Positions 46,201 to 57,728 are shown, counted from the stretch's first letter. The stretch: DNA of 64,000 nucleotides from Halichondria panicea (GCF_963675165.1 NC_087382.1:7054315-7118314); one strand, 5' to 3'. The notes: a model not told the origin generated them from the letters alone. Program-made: numbers and translations.

Positions 46201-48508
46201 ATGGTAAGTAACTCCACATTTTGTCTCAGCTATAGGATTGATGTCAGTGTAATATAGAATGTGTTTTAGGAGCAAATATTATTACGTTATAATTTTATAC
46301 CAGCCTTATTATTTTGTTTTATGTGCTTGTGCAAACAACAGAGACCCGCAAGTTCAACCAGTGTAGGTAGCGGTTCCCGCCCCTCTGCCGGAGGTCAGAA
46401 GTCACCACGAGGTTCTGGTGGTGGTCTGAAACAAAGGTATGACAGTATCTGCAATATTAATACCGTATACCGTAGGCAACACTTTTAAATAAAGGTCGTT
46501 TCTTTTGAAAGTTGAAAAATTATGTTGAAGTCCTGGTGTCGCATATTTAGAGGGTCGCATCTAATTGGAGGTTACTCTACTATCCTCGATTATAGGCCGC
46601 TTCAGGAGTGTATGAAGAGGAGTATCCAACTGTAGCAGTTGTAGTGTAAACCAGGTTCCGGTATGAGTATGTCATACCACGTCACTATCAGACCTCATCT
46701 TAAGTGGGTGCGTAGGTGTAGTGGTTCAAAAATGATATCAGCATACACGCATGTGGTTTGTACCTCCAGCCCACATTTAATTTTATTCAGTCCAGGATGT
46801 AGAATGGAATGTGCGTGGAAGTCGCATACTCTTCTTCGTACACTCCTGGCCGCTTAAATTGCAGTGTTTCTTGCGGCCTGGAATTGAGGCTATGGTTTGA
46901 CCATAGATTGAAGAGACAGGGATTGGCAACGGAGTGCACTTCCGGTAACATCCGTGTTTCGCCTCGAGGCTTGATTCTAACGTAGGAGTCTAAACATGAA
47001 AATTCATGAGAATTGTTTTGCCGTCTGTAAAAAAAAGTCTACGAGCAGTTCTACTGCTAAACATCAACTTCACCTCATTTCTGTGGCCATTTGGGACATA
47101 GCACACTACTTAGTAACACAACCTTAGCTATATTATAGGTGCTATAGGAACACAAACATGAAAAAGCCTCTGACAGAGGCTCTTTGTACCTCTAGCTACT
47201 TCACGAAAGTCAAGATTATATTTTGTTCATTTCAAAATGATACCTACCATCAGGGGGCATGTGTTTAAGTGTTGGAGGGGTCTTTGAGAAGTGTGCATTA
47301 GACACAATAAGTTTCGCGGGAGTTTTAGGGCGAAACACGGATAGTTTCAGGCCCATCTGTGTACACTCAATGTAAAAGCATCACGTGAACTGCCTCCGTT
47401 GCTAATCCTTTTCTCTTCAATCTATGGTTTGACCTCTATTTAGGACGTGACATAAAAAAATAATTGTCAACGCAGCCGTCGCTACGTTTAGAGGTCAGAA
47501 AATTGGAAAAGATCGAGGGTGTCGCATATTTGGAGGGTCGCTTTAAATAGCGAGATATTTTCATAATGGTGGAAATGTTCGTATTGTACAGCATCAATAC
47601 ATTCAACGTATAATATTATATTAACTATCCTGAGCTGTAAAATATTGGGCAGCTAGTGCATACCAAAATTTGCACCAACGAAAATACCCGCTTATACGGT
47701 ATGCTTGATCTGTGTAAAGGCCGCACTCAAATAGTAGCCTTGAAGTTTGAGACTGTGTCCCCGTACGTGGCAGCCATATTGATACTGTACTGGTATCTAG
47801 ACTAGTATACCGTAGCAGCTAGCTACAGGCAGCAGCTTGTGTGCTTTTGAAAGACTTTGTCATGGCAGTGTGTGCATAGGTGAAAAGAACTTTTGATGAC
47901 CAACTAAAGGTTGTTGAATTATATATAGCTGGTGCTAATAAACGCCTCTCTTGAACAGTAGCCTCTCTCGAATTTTAGCCTCTTCTGCCAGCGAAATGAA
48001 ACATTTAGTAGCCTGATCAAATATACGGTATAATTAATATACGGTATAATTACCTTTTTGATTTTAAGCTCAATTTTACGTGGAATATACAGAGTCTTAC
48101 ACTGCGGTTTGTTTCATTGTGTAGAATACACTTCTCTGTATTCAAATGCATTGACTGTGCTTCATGTGGGCATTGTTTTGACCAGTTCATCACGCATTGT
48201 TTGGATGTTGTGTCTCATGTTGGTTATCACAGACGCACCACTTCTCAATCGTCAGGGCCTTCTCGAGCTAAGCAATTGGGAGGAAATGCTGGGTCTATGT
48301 GGAAGTTTTACACCGGTGATGATTCTCCTGGGATCAAAGTGTATGTGCTGTGTACATATAGCTTGTATATACTAGACTGGTGTTACACACAATCACTGGT
48401 ATATATTTTTTTCTTTTTCTCAGGGGCCCTGTTCCTGTTCTGGTGATGAGTCTACTGTTTATAGTGTCCGTGTTTTTGCTTCATGTGTGGGGAAAGTACA
48501 CCAAGTAA
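46201..48508 (+). CDS. SEC61B: Sec61 translocon beta subunit, 4 exons, 96 aa
   Basis: Tail-anchored subunit of the ER protein-conducting channel. Exon 1 contributes only the ATG (46201-46203, followed by GTAAGT). Then come 46342-46436, 48233-48340 and 48424-48508 (stop TAA). The spliced protein has the Ser/Gly-rich cytosolic part, the strongly conserved [20 protein letters not shown] segment and a C-terminal membrane anchor from residue 70 ([19 protein letters not shown], ending HVWGKYTK). 96 residues equals the human length. Intron 2 (1.8 kb) is almost entirely a nested transposon stack. No AATAAA was seen just downstream. Confidence 0.95.
46603..46848. mobile_element. CAGGAGTGTATGAAGAG MITE, nested, 7-bp duplication
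   Basis: The ends CAGGAGTGTATGAAGAGGAG and CTCTTCTTCGTACACTCCTG are inverted. GCCGCTT lies at 46596-46602 and 46849-46855. The empty site is seen in the copy at 41421 (TATAGGCCGCTTAAATT). Confidence 0.9.
46902..47426. mobile_element. CATAGAT-family MITE, copy E, nested, 7-bp duplication
   Basis: The left end CATAGATTGAAGAGACAGGG has its inverse at the right (CATAGATTGAAGAGAAAAGG when reversed). GTTTGAC lies at 46895-46901 and 47427-47433. The empty site is visible near 58390 (in reverse). The interior is copy A's interior in reverse orientation. Confidence 0.92.
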
Positions 48509-48736
48509 TGTATTTGCGATCTACAAAGGACTACATGATCTTATAGAGTACAATAATTATTCATTTTCCAACAAAATATACTAATAATATTGAATCTATC
48601 CTTATGATTGTAACACTTTAGGTACAACTAAAAGATGTTCGTGTTGAGGTTGGTGGCCAGCTCCCCTGTGCTTGCACTATGGGGTAAAAATTGTATCAAA
48701 TCACATTATTAAATACACTAGTTTACTTATTGTAGG

Positions 48737-51700
48737 CTAGCTGATTATTTCTCTATATAAATTTGACGTACAGCGATTAATACATTGCTGCCTGCTGTAC
48801 TCCGGTCCATACACACCAAAAACAACAGCAATCAGAATAGTAGCAACTAGAAGGGCAGCTGCAATGGCTGTTAAATTGAAGTAGGCTGCCTTCATGCCCC
48901 TGTTTCTTGCTGTTTTGATGTCGCCATCCTGCTTGGCCACTTTACTCTGAGCATACAGTATATAGCGATAATAATTATAATTATTTACGTTTTCTTTGGA
49001 ATACCTTACTTTAAATCATCATGTTTTATATGCATGTGCTTAATTCACATGCAGACAAGTCATGCATGTTATTGATGCAATAATAATTATTGGCAAAATA
49101 TTCGTGGTTGAACACTGGACCACAAATGAAGCGACCTTGACCTGCAGTGCAAGCAGCAACCACGAAAATAATGATCCACAAACTGGCGAAAATAATATTT
49201 TGCCCCCCTCCCCCCCGAAAATTACCCGCTATACAGCATAATATTATAGAATTATAGTGAGCAATAATTATTTATTATGTCATCGAATCAGATGCTATAA
49301 TAATTTCGGGTTGTCTCTAAAATAATCATGCTGATTTTTTTAATAGGTTCTGTTCAATATCATTGCTAACCTTAAATTTAACACACATCTGATATAATTA
49401 TTAATTCCCCAGACATGTTTGGTACAAGATCTCGTAGAAAATGTCTGCATGGCTTACTTAAAATATATTACCGTATAGCGCGAAATTTTCAAAGGGCTTA
49501 ATTTTCGCTCTTTTCGTGTAGCAATCCTACACGAAAATTGCTCTTCAATTGCTATAACATGCGAATTGAAGGCATGGCCTGGGAGTGCTTCCTGTATATA
49601 GCGGTACGTCGTCACCCCACGAAATTTATGCAACAAAAATGACTTCCATGAAATTTATGCTTCGAAAATGTCACGCTATACGTACAGCCAGGAGTAAGAA
49701 TCTTAATGGACTCCTGGTAATAGCCTCGAGACCAGCCGTTCGTTATCTATCCTGGTTAGGCCTGAGAATTGGCAAACTATGCTTGTTATTTTGCCTATTG
49801 ACTATTCTCAGCCTATTATTTTAGTTTAGTGTACTTAGTGTGCCCATTATTCCAGTTCAAAGTCTGATAAAGACATCACATAGTTGTATTGATAGCACTA
49901 CCTGAGGTAGCCTCATTCCCAGCCTCGTTGTCTCTAGCTAGCTAGTATTTTTCAACTATCTAGTGTCGAAAGAGAACTTCATGCCTGCCTATAGTGGCTA
50001 GTGCTTACAGATGCATGTCTATCTAGCTACATTATAAGACCAGACTCCGGGGGTCAAATTATGCTAATTTTGTGCCCTATTATTCTCAACTATATGCTAG
50101 TTGCTAGAAGTCTCCCAAAAATTATGCTAGCATGATTTGCCAAGCCCTATATACTCCTCGTACAGTATAGTTTGAAAGTGAGTTACCATGGTAGGGGAGT
50201 AGATGCTCAGCGAAGCATAATTATTGCATTAGCCAGGATATAACACTGATTATGGCATTGTAAAACCCACCTCGCCCTCAGGCTACGTCCTGGCTTAATT
50301 AGTACGTGGGTTTACTCCCTAACTACAGTGTATAACATAACCATGCATAATAATTAGTATGGTATATGAGATTATAATAGCACTAATTATATTCAATATA
50401 GGCTTGTAATGCACTAGGCAGGGGCGAAGTCTATAACATTGCCAGTGTCTGTTATGCACCTATCAATGATAATTATACCCTTCCCCCCCCCCCCCCCCCC
50501 CAACCTGGGGAGCACATGGGGGAAATGTAGTGGATTGGTCAACGTATTGACGTCCCATGGATGGGGATTGGTGGGGAAGTGACCTTCGATTGTAGCCGCC
50601 CTCGACCGTTGTTTATAATTATTCATGTTATTGTTGTATATTCTTGGGCCTACTCAACACTCAACATGGGGATGGGGGTAACATGGGGGAAAGTACACAG
50701 CTGATACGCCCCATACATGCATGGGGGAAAGATCACTGATGGGTTAATTGTCACTTCCCCCACGTTTTCCTCATATCGCCCATGCAGGTGGGGGTGAGGC
50801 ATATCATTGATCAGTGCATTATGAGTACTAGCTGTTGATCTCTTGCCTACTTTACCCTGCAGTGCAAGCAGCAATTACGAAAATATTATCCGTGAAGTGA
50901 CTATAAATATTGGTCAACCACGAATGTTTTGCCCCCCGAAAATTACCAGCTATACGGTACAAGCAACTAGCCTTCCATGAGCAGTAGATGGCGATCAGTG
51001 AGAACACTAATGTGATGGGAGACAGTGTTCCCACTACTACTGCTGTTCCTATAGAAAACGGTAGATAGTCGTTTGGAACATAGTCGAACTTCGGTGAGGG
51101 ACGAGCCGATGTTTGAGGATTAACTGGTGCAGACATCTGTGCATTGGAAATTACAAAAGCATGTAATTAATATTATACAATACTAGCTGTGAAGCTGTCC
51201 CGAAGCCTCCGAATTTGGCTATTATTTAGAACTGACATTTTTGTGAATGGAGAGCCCCCTCGATCAGCAGATATTGTTGTTGGTTCTAATTTTCGCGTTT
51301 TAATGCCAGGAAATCACATGCACCCACCAATAGCTTGACATGTGAAATACCGGTGCATGGAAGTTTTATTTTCGCATTAACTGTTCTGCCCTCAAAAAAC
51401 GTGAAAGTTTGCAACTCACAACATTTCCCACTATACGGTATTATCAAAACTATATGAAGAGACGTGTGGACTACAATGGCCTTCAAGTATAAAGTAAATT
51501 AACCTATAATTATAGCCACAACTCGAGAACGAAAAAAAAGTTTTAATCCAAGCTATTACTTGATTTGCAATAATGATGTCAAATTGAGCAATGAACACAC
51601 ACAAACATAGCAGACTACATCGCTTGTGTACATACAGGTTCGAGAGGTTAGCACTTTAGTGCTCAGTTATAATTCCCCTTAATTGGTCCCAGGCCGATCT

Positions 51701-51911
51701 ATTTCTGAAAAGTTGGGCCGGGAACGAGGCTAGTCCTCAGTATAATACACGTGTACATGTAACTTGCACTTACCACATAGTATACGACATTACTATTAGC
51801 AGAACCACTTTGGACATTCACTGGTTGCCATCCCGGCTGCATTACTACAGCATGTTGGCTATCTTGATGAAACATTGGTCCTGGATGACCAGCACTAACT
51901 GTCGCAGCCAT
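48737..51911 (-). CDS. CD225/dispanin-family two-pass membrane protein, 3 exons, 173 aa
   Basis: Exons in transcript order: 51911-51774, 51136-50961, 48944-48737. The N-terminal third is rich in Pro, Gln, Ser and Val. It is followed by PNDYLPFSIGTAVVVGTLSP and ITLVFSLIAIYCSW (first membrane segment, about 72-99). A basic loop KVAKQDGDIKTARNRGMKA comes next, then a second hydrophobic helix (about 124-148, NLTAIAAALLVATILIAVVF). This order, with an Asp-Tyr-Leu before helix 1 and an Ala/Arg-rich loop, is the CD225 (IFITM/PRRT/SYNDIG) layout. Exon 2 begins with an in-frame ATG (Met47), so a shorter form is possible. The exon 2 donor (TT|GTACCG) is made at the edge of a MITE; with it the acceptor must be CAGAG. 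A GC donor with the CAG acceptor is the alternative. Its cellular role is unknown. Confidence 0.78.
49469..49684. mobile_element. MITE with TACCGTATAGCGCGAAATTT ends, dispanin intron
   Basis: Its partly inverted right end is TGTCACGCTATACGTA. It is a relative of 23185, 41191 and 52561. Confidence 0.8.
50483..50501. repeat. Run of 19 C
   Basis: A homopolymer is followed by AACCTGGGG, inside a segment with several CATGGGGGAAA words (50500-50780). The exact length is likely to be unreliable in the assembly. Confidence 0.8.
50864..50959. mobile_element. Truncated CGGGTAATTT-type MITE abutting the dispanin exon 2 donor
   Basis: The intact end reads TACCGTATAGCTGGTAATTT on the minus strand. The other end is truncated at GCAGTGCAAGCAGCAATTAC, shared with 49091-49240. 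The intron's GT is formed by one host G plus the first base of this end. Confidence 0.8.
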
Positions 51912-51988
51912 TATCAACTATTTTCTAGTCAAAATTTAGTAGGTTCGAATAACGGGAATAAAAAATGCTAACACTTCTTAAACTGCTA

Positions 51989-52150
51989 TGGTATGTGAAA
52001 CCTTGATGCTTTCATTCCATTTACGGTACACGGTTGTTTACCTATAACGACAGTTAGGGTTTCATCTTTACACTTGTTAGATTCGTCCATTCCATTTACA
52101 AGCATCGGTTCTTTACCTACAACAACAGTTAGGGCTTCGCCTTTTGTACA
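51989..52150 (-). other. Two 26-residue repeats resembling a copper-amine-oxidase-N-like beta motif
   Basis: On the minus strand an open frame preceded by an AAAAG acceptor-like site reads EALTVVVGKEPMLVNGM, a short linker, then ETLTVVIGKQPCTVNGM, and stops at 51989. The DNA is likewise duplicated (about 72-bp units). The T-x-x-x-IG-x-x-x-x-x-VNG pattern recalls the N1 domain of bacterial copper amine oxidases. No gene context supports it. It may be an unattached exon, a remnant or coincidence. Confidence 0.3.
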
Positions 52151-52560
52151 TAGAGTAACAGTATCTAAATAATGTACATAATCATAGAACAAACAATTAA
52201 ACTTAAAAACCAGAAAATTAGTATTAAGTAAGCATGGGGTGGACTTCAAGCCTTGCTCTCGCAAGCATAATTATACATGAAATTTGAACAAACTGAAGTA
52301 AAACATAAGATACCTGCTTAATGGAGGACTACGATATTAATGTATTGCTATACGTCACAAGTACATGTTCTGCGGTACGTATTACTGATCATACATCAGT
52401 AGATCTGGTGATCTTAAGTTGTTCACTAGGGTTTGTTGAGTTAAGCAGCTTACAGTGTAGGACATGACTGTTCAACACAATGTGGACCTCTGCTGAATCT
52501 TTCTCAAACTTCGAGCTACCTACATGTACATAATTATGGAAAAGAGACAATCACAAAATT

Positions 52561-52775
52561 AATGTATAGCGCGAAAGTTTCGAGGGGCTTAATTTTCGCC
52601 GTTATCGTGGGTTAAGTAATCCTTCGAAAATTAAATTACAGTAGCTATAACGTGCAAAGATTAAAAGCGCGTGGCTCCAGTAAGCAGTCAACCGGCCGGT
52701 CCACACATTATTCAAAGAAACGCTTTTAAAAGCCATTCCACGAAATTTAAGTGCGTCAAAAATTCGCGCTAATAA
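52561..52775. mobile_element. MITE with TATAGCGCGAAAGTTTCGAG ends
   Basis: It is a relative of 23185. It ends about 30 bp downstream of the predicted stop codon of the hyccin-like gene, so it may lie in that gene's 3' UTR. Confidence 0.75.
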
Positions 52776-52804
52776 GCACACATCAACTAATAGGCGCATA
52801 TTGG

Positions 52805-55800
52805 TTAGCAGACCAAGAGCCTGGGACATGGTTTTCTGCACAGTTCTCTGCACTTCTTTATAGATGTTAAGTATCTTTCACTACCAGTAGTTGTGTTACT
52901 GCTGTCAGATATGACTACAGACCTCTTGCAGACAAACGATTGAGCTAGCTAATGAGATTTGCTTCATTGAAATGTCGTGGGCGTGGTTAATCTCTATAAT
53001 AGGTGCATAGAGGCCTGCTCTTTTCCCTATAGGCGCATGCGCTTACTAACCAGATTATACGGTACGGTATTTGGCATGAATATACGAAGTGTTTGTTATG
53101 TACGCCTACCTTCTCCATAGTAAGAAGATTGTTTGGATATGTCTAGTGGGACTTCCATCGACTTCACACCTTCAGCAAGTCTAGACAAAGCATGGCTTGT
53201 CTACAAAAAACATTAATGTCAAAAAGACATACAAAATGTACATGACTTTCATATATACAATGTAATTATTATATGCCGTACAGCGGGAATATTTGGCGCA
53301 GAGGGGCATTTGGTAATTTAGCAAATCTAGGTAGGGATTGCATAATTATTACCAATGTGATCATGATGAGATGGGATGATATTTAAGGCATTGCCATCAA
53401 TCAAATTATTATACTAAATGTCTCATACGCCAAAAATACCTGCTATACTTAGACAACACATAATCTCCAATACACAGGTCTGCACAATACCTGTATTGCG
53501 ACAGTGAGCAATTCATATTCAGCTCGTAGTTTTAAGACACGGAGTGCATCCATTGCAACAGGGTGGCAGCTTTGGAATCTGCAAAATTATCAGGAACGTA
53601 ATGACACGTACCAATTGGAACATACAATATGCATGTACCGTATTATACCGAGATTACGCCCACTCCCACTTTTGAGTGAAAAGTCCTGCAGTTCAAACAA
53701 TGAAGTGATGCCAATTTTGTTAGTGAGCAGTTGTCAAAAAAAGAAAGTCATTTGTAAACGGCTAGTTCGTGAAGAAGCTAGATTATTAGTCTCTCCAATA
53801 ATTGAGACTACTACCGTATAGCGGGTAATTTTAGTGGAGTAACAAATTTGGAAACCTGTGGTTTTCGTGAGTAAACATTTTGTTTAGTCTCGTGGCCTGC
53901 ACTGCATTTATACGTTCCGGTAAGCCACGCCTACGTTAAAATTTCATGGAGGTCAGCTTGCCCACGAAAATAAAAAATTTTCACCCCACGAAAATTACCC
54001 GCTATACGGTAATAATTAATAATTATATCACCAGTATAAGAGACAAGGACGTCTAGCTAGTTTCTCTGAATCTCTGATGCTGACTCAAACAGTCTGTATA
54101 GAGACAAGGAACAACCTTCTCTGATGCAGACTATTGAGTCGACTTGTATGCTTTTCTACATACCTGTAGCTACTTTACACATGCATTAACTGTCATGTAA
54201 GCCGATGCATTCATTGTATTTGAAGCGCTGGCATTCCTCAGAACGGACTTATTTTCTCATAGGTAGTAAGTGGGCGTAATTTGAAGCAAAACCTGGGTAA
54301 ACATAATTTCGACCGTTTGATTAATTAAGCCATCCCACCAATAGCTGCTGCATAGCATGCAATTAGGATGGAGCAATCTCGGTAGAATACGATATTATCA
54401 ATGAGATTGTGTACGTCATGTATGCATTGCATGTACACCACATAAATTATTTACTCACAGACACATTCTTAATCCCCTCAACAGACTGGTTATTAGTGAG
54501 TCGCTGACAGAATATCTCCTCAATGAGTAAAGTTCTTCTAGACTCAAATTGGCAGAAATTCCATTCAATTCGCTCAAGAAAACCGTGCCCATTCCCTGCA
54601 TACCGATTCTAGACCGGTGAAATAGAGTACACTATAAATTTTATTTATAATAAGTAATTAAAGCTCATAGTAATAGTACAGTGTAGTCTTACATTACGCA
54701 AGCCTCACAGAAGGCTACTCTTGACTCGTGACACAAGGTAGTGATATGGTCAGCAAATACATTCATCACAGTCGACAAGAAAAGTAATCTGTGCAAATGT
54801 GAAAATCAATATTATTTTACACAACCACGACGCAAATACAGTAGAACCTCGATTATCCGGACACCTTGGTTCCAGAAGCAGGCCGGATAAGTGAATATGC
54901 CGGATAATCGAATAGATAAACCACGCCTTGATCCACCCACTTTATTGATAAACAGCAGTGCCACATGGTTGTCTGCGCATGCGCAGAAGATAAGCAGGCA
55001 TGTCTCCATGGTAACAGCTGCAACGCGCATGCGCATTTTAGGGACACGCCCATTTTCTGAATTTAATCTGATAAAAAGAAAACTGCCAAGCCGGATAATC
55101 AAGGTTCCGGATAATGGAGGGCCGGATAATCGAGGTTCTACTGTATGATAATTAACTGGATACAATTTTAAGTTGGACCGCCCGCGATGACAGTATAGAT
55201 TCGATGCTAGATTACATGTAGATGTCGAGTACTACCGGGAATCACAAATCACACACCTGTTGTTGACGGTAATGATTTTGTTAGCAAAGGTAGGTCTTGT
55301 AGGAGCATAGTCCGCCTGATTATGTCTCAAAAGGTTAGCCTCAGTCAAACCAGACTGAGGAGGCTGCACAGTAGCCTGCGACAAGAGACAAATCATTTAC
55401 AACATGGTGCATTTACATGCGTAACCGTTACATGTACCTAATGAACTCTTGGTACTACATGTAGTCCAATGACCAGGCTGCCGGGAGTCACAGTTAACTA
55501 CTACATGTAAGTATGCATCCCTCCAAATTACCTCCTGTGCTTTTTGATACGAACCTTGTGATACATGGAAGGCTTAGCCAGAGTGGGCACCTGGATGAGT
55601 GGTGGCTTATTTTTCTCAATCTCCATGAGGAGTCCCAGCAAAGGTGTCTCAGACATTGCCTTCAGCTATAATTGTTGTTCATTACTTCTGGCATTCAACG
55701 GATTAAAAAAGCAATTTCTGGTTAATCATAAAAAATGAGAAAGCAATGCGGGTGGTTGATGCCTCGGTGGATGTGCCAAATATCATAAAGCTACTATACA

Positions 55801-57728
55801 TGTAATACCAGCTAATACACACATGCTATCATGAGAACATTTTTGCATTAATTTTGCTGCACATGTAGGGAAACTCAATGAGTGGGAAATGAACCAAGCA
55901 TTATTTTGCAAATCCACGAATTACAATCCAAGAAAACACACACACACACTACCTTGCTTGCGCATGCGCACTGAGGCATATAACAACACTTTTCATGTAC
56001 TATAAAATTATATTGACTTTTATTCATAGAGACCTAACCTAGTCCTTGGGACATTATTATAAGAGCTAAGCTTTTTCTCAATAGGTCCACTATTCACGTT
56101 TGTATTTAAATAAGCTCATCACAATAATTATTGCCATACACAAACATAATACTTGTTTGTCGAACCTTGACGTTGCTCTCATAGACAGCATGAAGATAGA
56201 CAAGGAGCAGATCAGGTAAGAATTGCAGTATAAAGCGAAACAAATCGCTACTCTTTTCTCTAAGTTGAATGCAATTGAAGAGCCATTCAAACAGTGTGAT
56301 CTGGTACGGACACGAGGCAATCGTAATAAAGAAGATTAAAAAAACAATACAGATCAAATCATGCTCACATTCTCCAATTTAACTTGAGAACGGAGACAGT
56401 TCCTCAGAGAATTTACTGCTGACACATCTTGTAAGAGGCCTTTAACAGCTGCTTCAAAATTTTCTTGCTTGAGTTTCTGCACAATTATTATATCATTACA
56501 ATTAACGTAGCTAAATTATAGGCAACACAAGATGTAACTATATTATAGTTATGTACAGCTTGGGGGAGTACTAAAAATGTATATGTAACTTATAGGTTAA
56601 TGAGTTAAAGTATATAAGCTTTAATATAGAGTCCGAATACATGTACTTCTAGAAACAATCTGTATTTATTTGTATTATTGCTAACCCATTACGTGTGCAA
56701 TATAGTACATAATCATTACTTGTAGCTCATACTGAGAACTGAGATTACTTATCGAACAAAAGACTAAGATGTTTCGGGGGGGGAGCAGTTACTTGTTATA
56801 AAAGACCATGCAGAGACAATTAACCATGTTTTGTGACATAATTATTTCTAACAACCTCGAAAAGACAAGATGTTAAAACATCAAACACCTGTGGTGCAAA
56901 AAACTAATGGTGCAGGTATACATACATGGGGTGCAGCACGCATGCACATGACGAGAGAAAAAAGGGGCAAAGTTCAGTCGCTGCTGCTTCTGCTACTGAA
57001 GCTTCGCAGCTCTCTTCTCACTTTTGTAGCTACCAAACATCTTACACTCTATAATTATTGTGACGCACAATTTTTTTTGCAACCAGTACTTGGGTGTGGC
57101 TATTAATTGCAAAGCTCAGTTAGAATGCTACTGCAAAAGTCAATTTTGCATGCCACTAGCTCAAACTTGACTTGGCGTGTTCCTGGATCAAGCTGGCTTG
57201 TCTACTTACTGCATGCCGTTGAATTTTGATTTTTGACTGAGAGAATTACTATACTTACTGGCTCATTCTTTAATGAGCCACGCCTTCAGCACTTGAACGC
57301 TGCAATCTGATTGGGCTGCAAATTTTCTGCACTGCAGCAGTGACACAAACTCTGACATGGCAGTGGTTCCCAATCCTACATGAGCGTCAAGGGTTGGGCC
57401 ACGCCCAACTAGGGAAATTTCCTGGTATACAACATACCATACTTTATCTAGGCTTATTTTGATGAAGTATGTGTATTTTGTATACCACAAAGGCGCTCGA
57501 AAGCATGAAGGTACACTTGCGAGACTATGACAAAGGACACCATCTTTTTGGTCGGTAAATCCTAGTAGAAAAATTATACGTATATATATATATGGTTGAC
57601 ATGTTTCGAAGTACATGTATGTACGTACGTGTGTGTGTGTACGTGTGCGTGCGCGTGCATGTGAACTCACTATCAAACACTATCAAGGCTAGCTATAGAT
57701 GTACCTCAAATTGATTAATGACATCCAT
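52805..57728 (-). CDS. FAM126: Hyccin/FAM126-like protein, 10 exons
   Basis: In animals hyccin stabilises the plasma-membrane PI4KA-TTC7-EFR3 complex. Exons in transcript order: 57728-57705, 56476-56369, 56300-56166, 55665-55555, 55375-55257, 54788-54698, 54608-54459 (or 54487), 53578-53491, 53200-53110, 52914-52805. Recognition rests on LFRFILQFLPDLLLVYLHAV, VPTLAKPSMYHK and SGLTEANLLRHN in the hyccin order. The human protein has LQFLPELIWCYL and PSLSKPSVYHE. The second half (IEWNFCQFESRRTLLIEEIF, PVAMDALRVLKLRAEYELLT) is less familiar. Exon 7 to exon 8 keeps frame only if the earlier donor CCA|GTCTGT is used, giving 332 aa; the stronger-looking TCT|GTGAGT breaks it. It starts head-to-head with the MAP3K gene. 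Confidence 0.68.
53812..54011. mobile_element. CGGGTAATTT-type MITE in a hyccin-like intron
   Basis: TACCGTATAGCGGGTAATTT is inverted as AAATTACCCGCTATACGGTA. This is a full copy of about 200 bp. Confidence 0.88.
54839..55143. mobile_element. pogo/Tigger-like MITE, TA target, copy 2
   Basis: It is 305 bp, flanked by TA, with ends CAGTAGAACCTCGATTATCC and inverse. Only scattered substitutions and a small indel separate it from the copy at 22042. It contains paired GCGCATGCGCA words. Confidence 0.92.
55759..55979. mobile_element. MITE, ATGCCTCGGTG family, internally deleted copy
   Basis: The ends are ATGCCTCGGTGG and CGCATGCGCACTGAGGCAT, with a shortened middle. It lies in intron 3 of the hyccin-like gene. 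Confidence 0.8.
57555..57665. repeat. Purine-pyrimidine alternating (TA, GT, GTAC) simple repeat
   Basis: The run TATATATATA, then GTACGTAC and GTGTGTGTGTACGTGTGCG alternates purine and pyrimidine. The long open frame across it is spurious. Confidence 0.8.

Larger units (their letters stand above)
46461..47552. mobile_element. TACCGTA element, copy 2, carrying two nested MITEs
   Basis: This is the same family as 41421 and 58264 (AGGTCGTTTCTTTTGAAAGT, TCCTCGATTATAGGCCGCTT, GGTCGCTTTAAATAGCG). Two other MITEs interrupt it (46603-46848 and 46902-47426), each with its own 7-bp duplication. It fills SEC61B intron 2. Confidence 0.85.

Noticed and set aside
52602..52853. 83-codon minus-strand frame including MSQALGLLTN
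   Set aside because: Most of it is a TATAGCGCGAAA MITE. The real terminal exon of the hyccin-like gene uses another frame and stops at 52805.
57263..57676. 137-codon minus-strand frame
   Set aside because: It runs through a GT/GTAC simple repeat and a dispersed repeat inside a hyccin-like intron.
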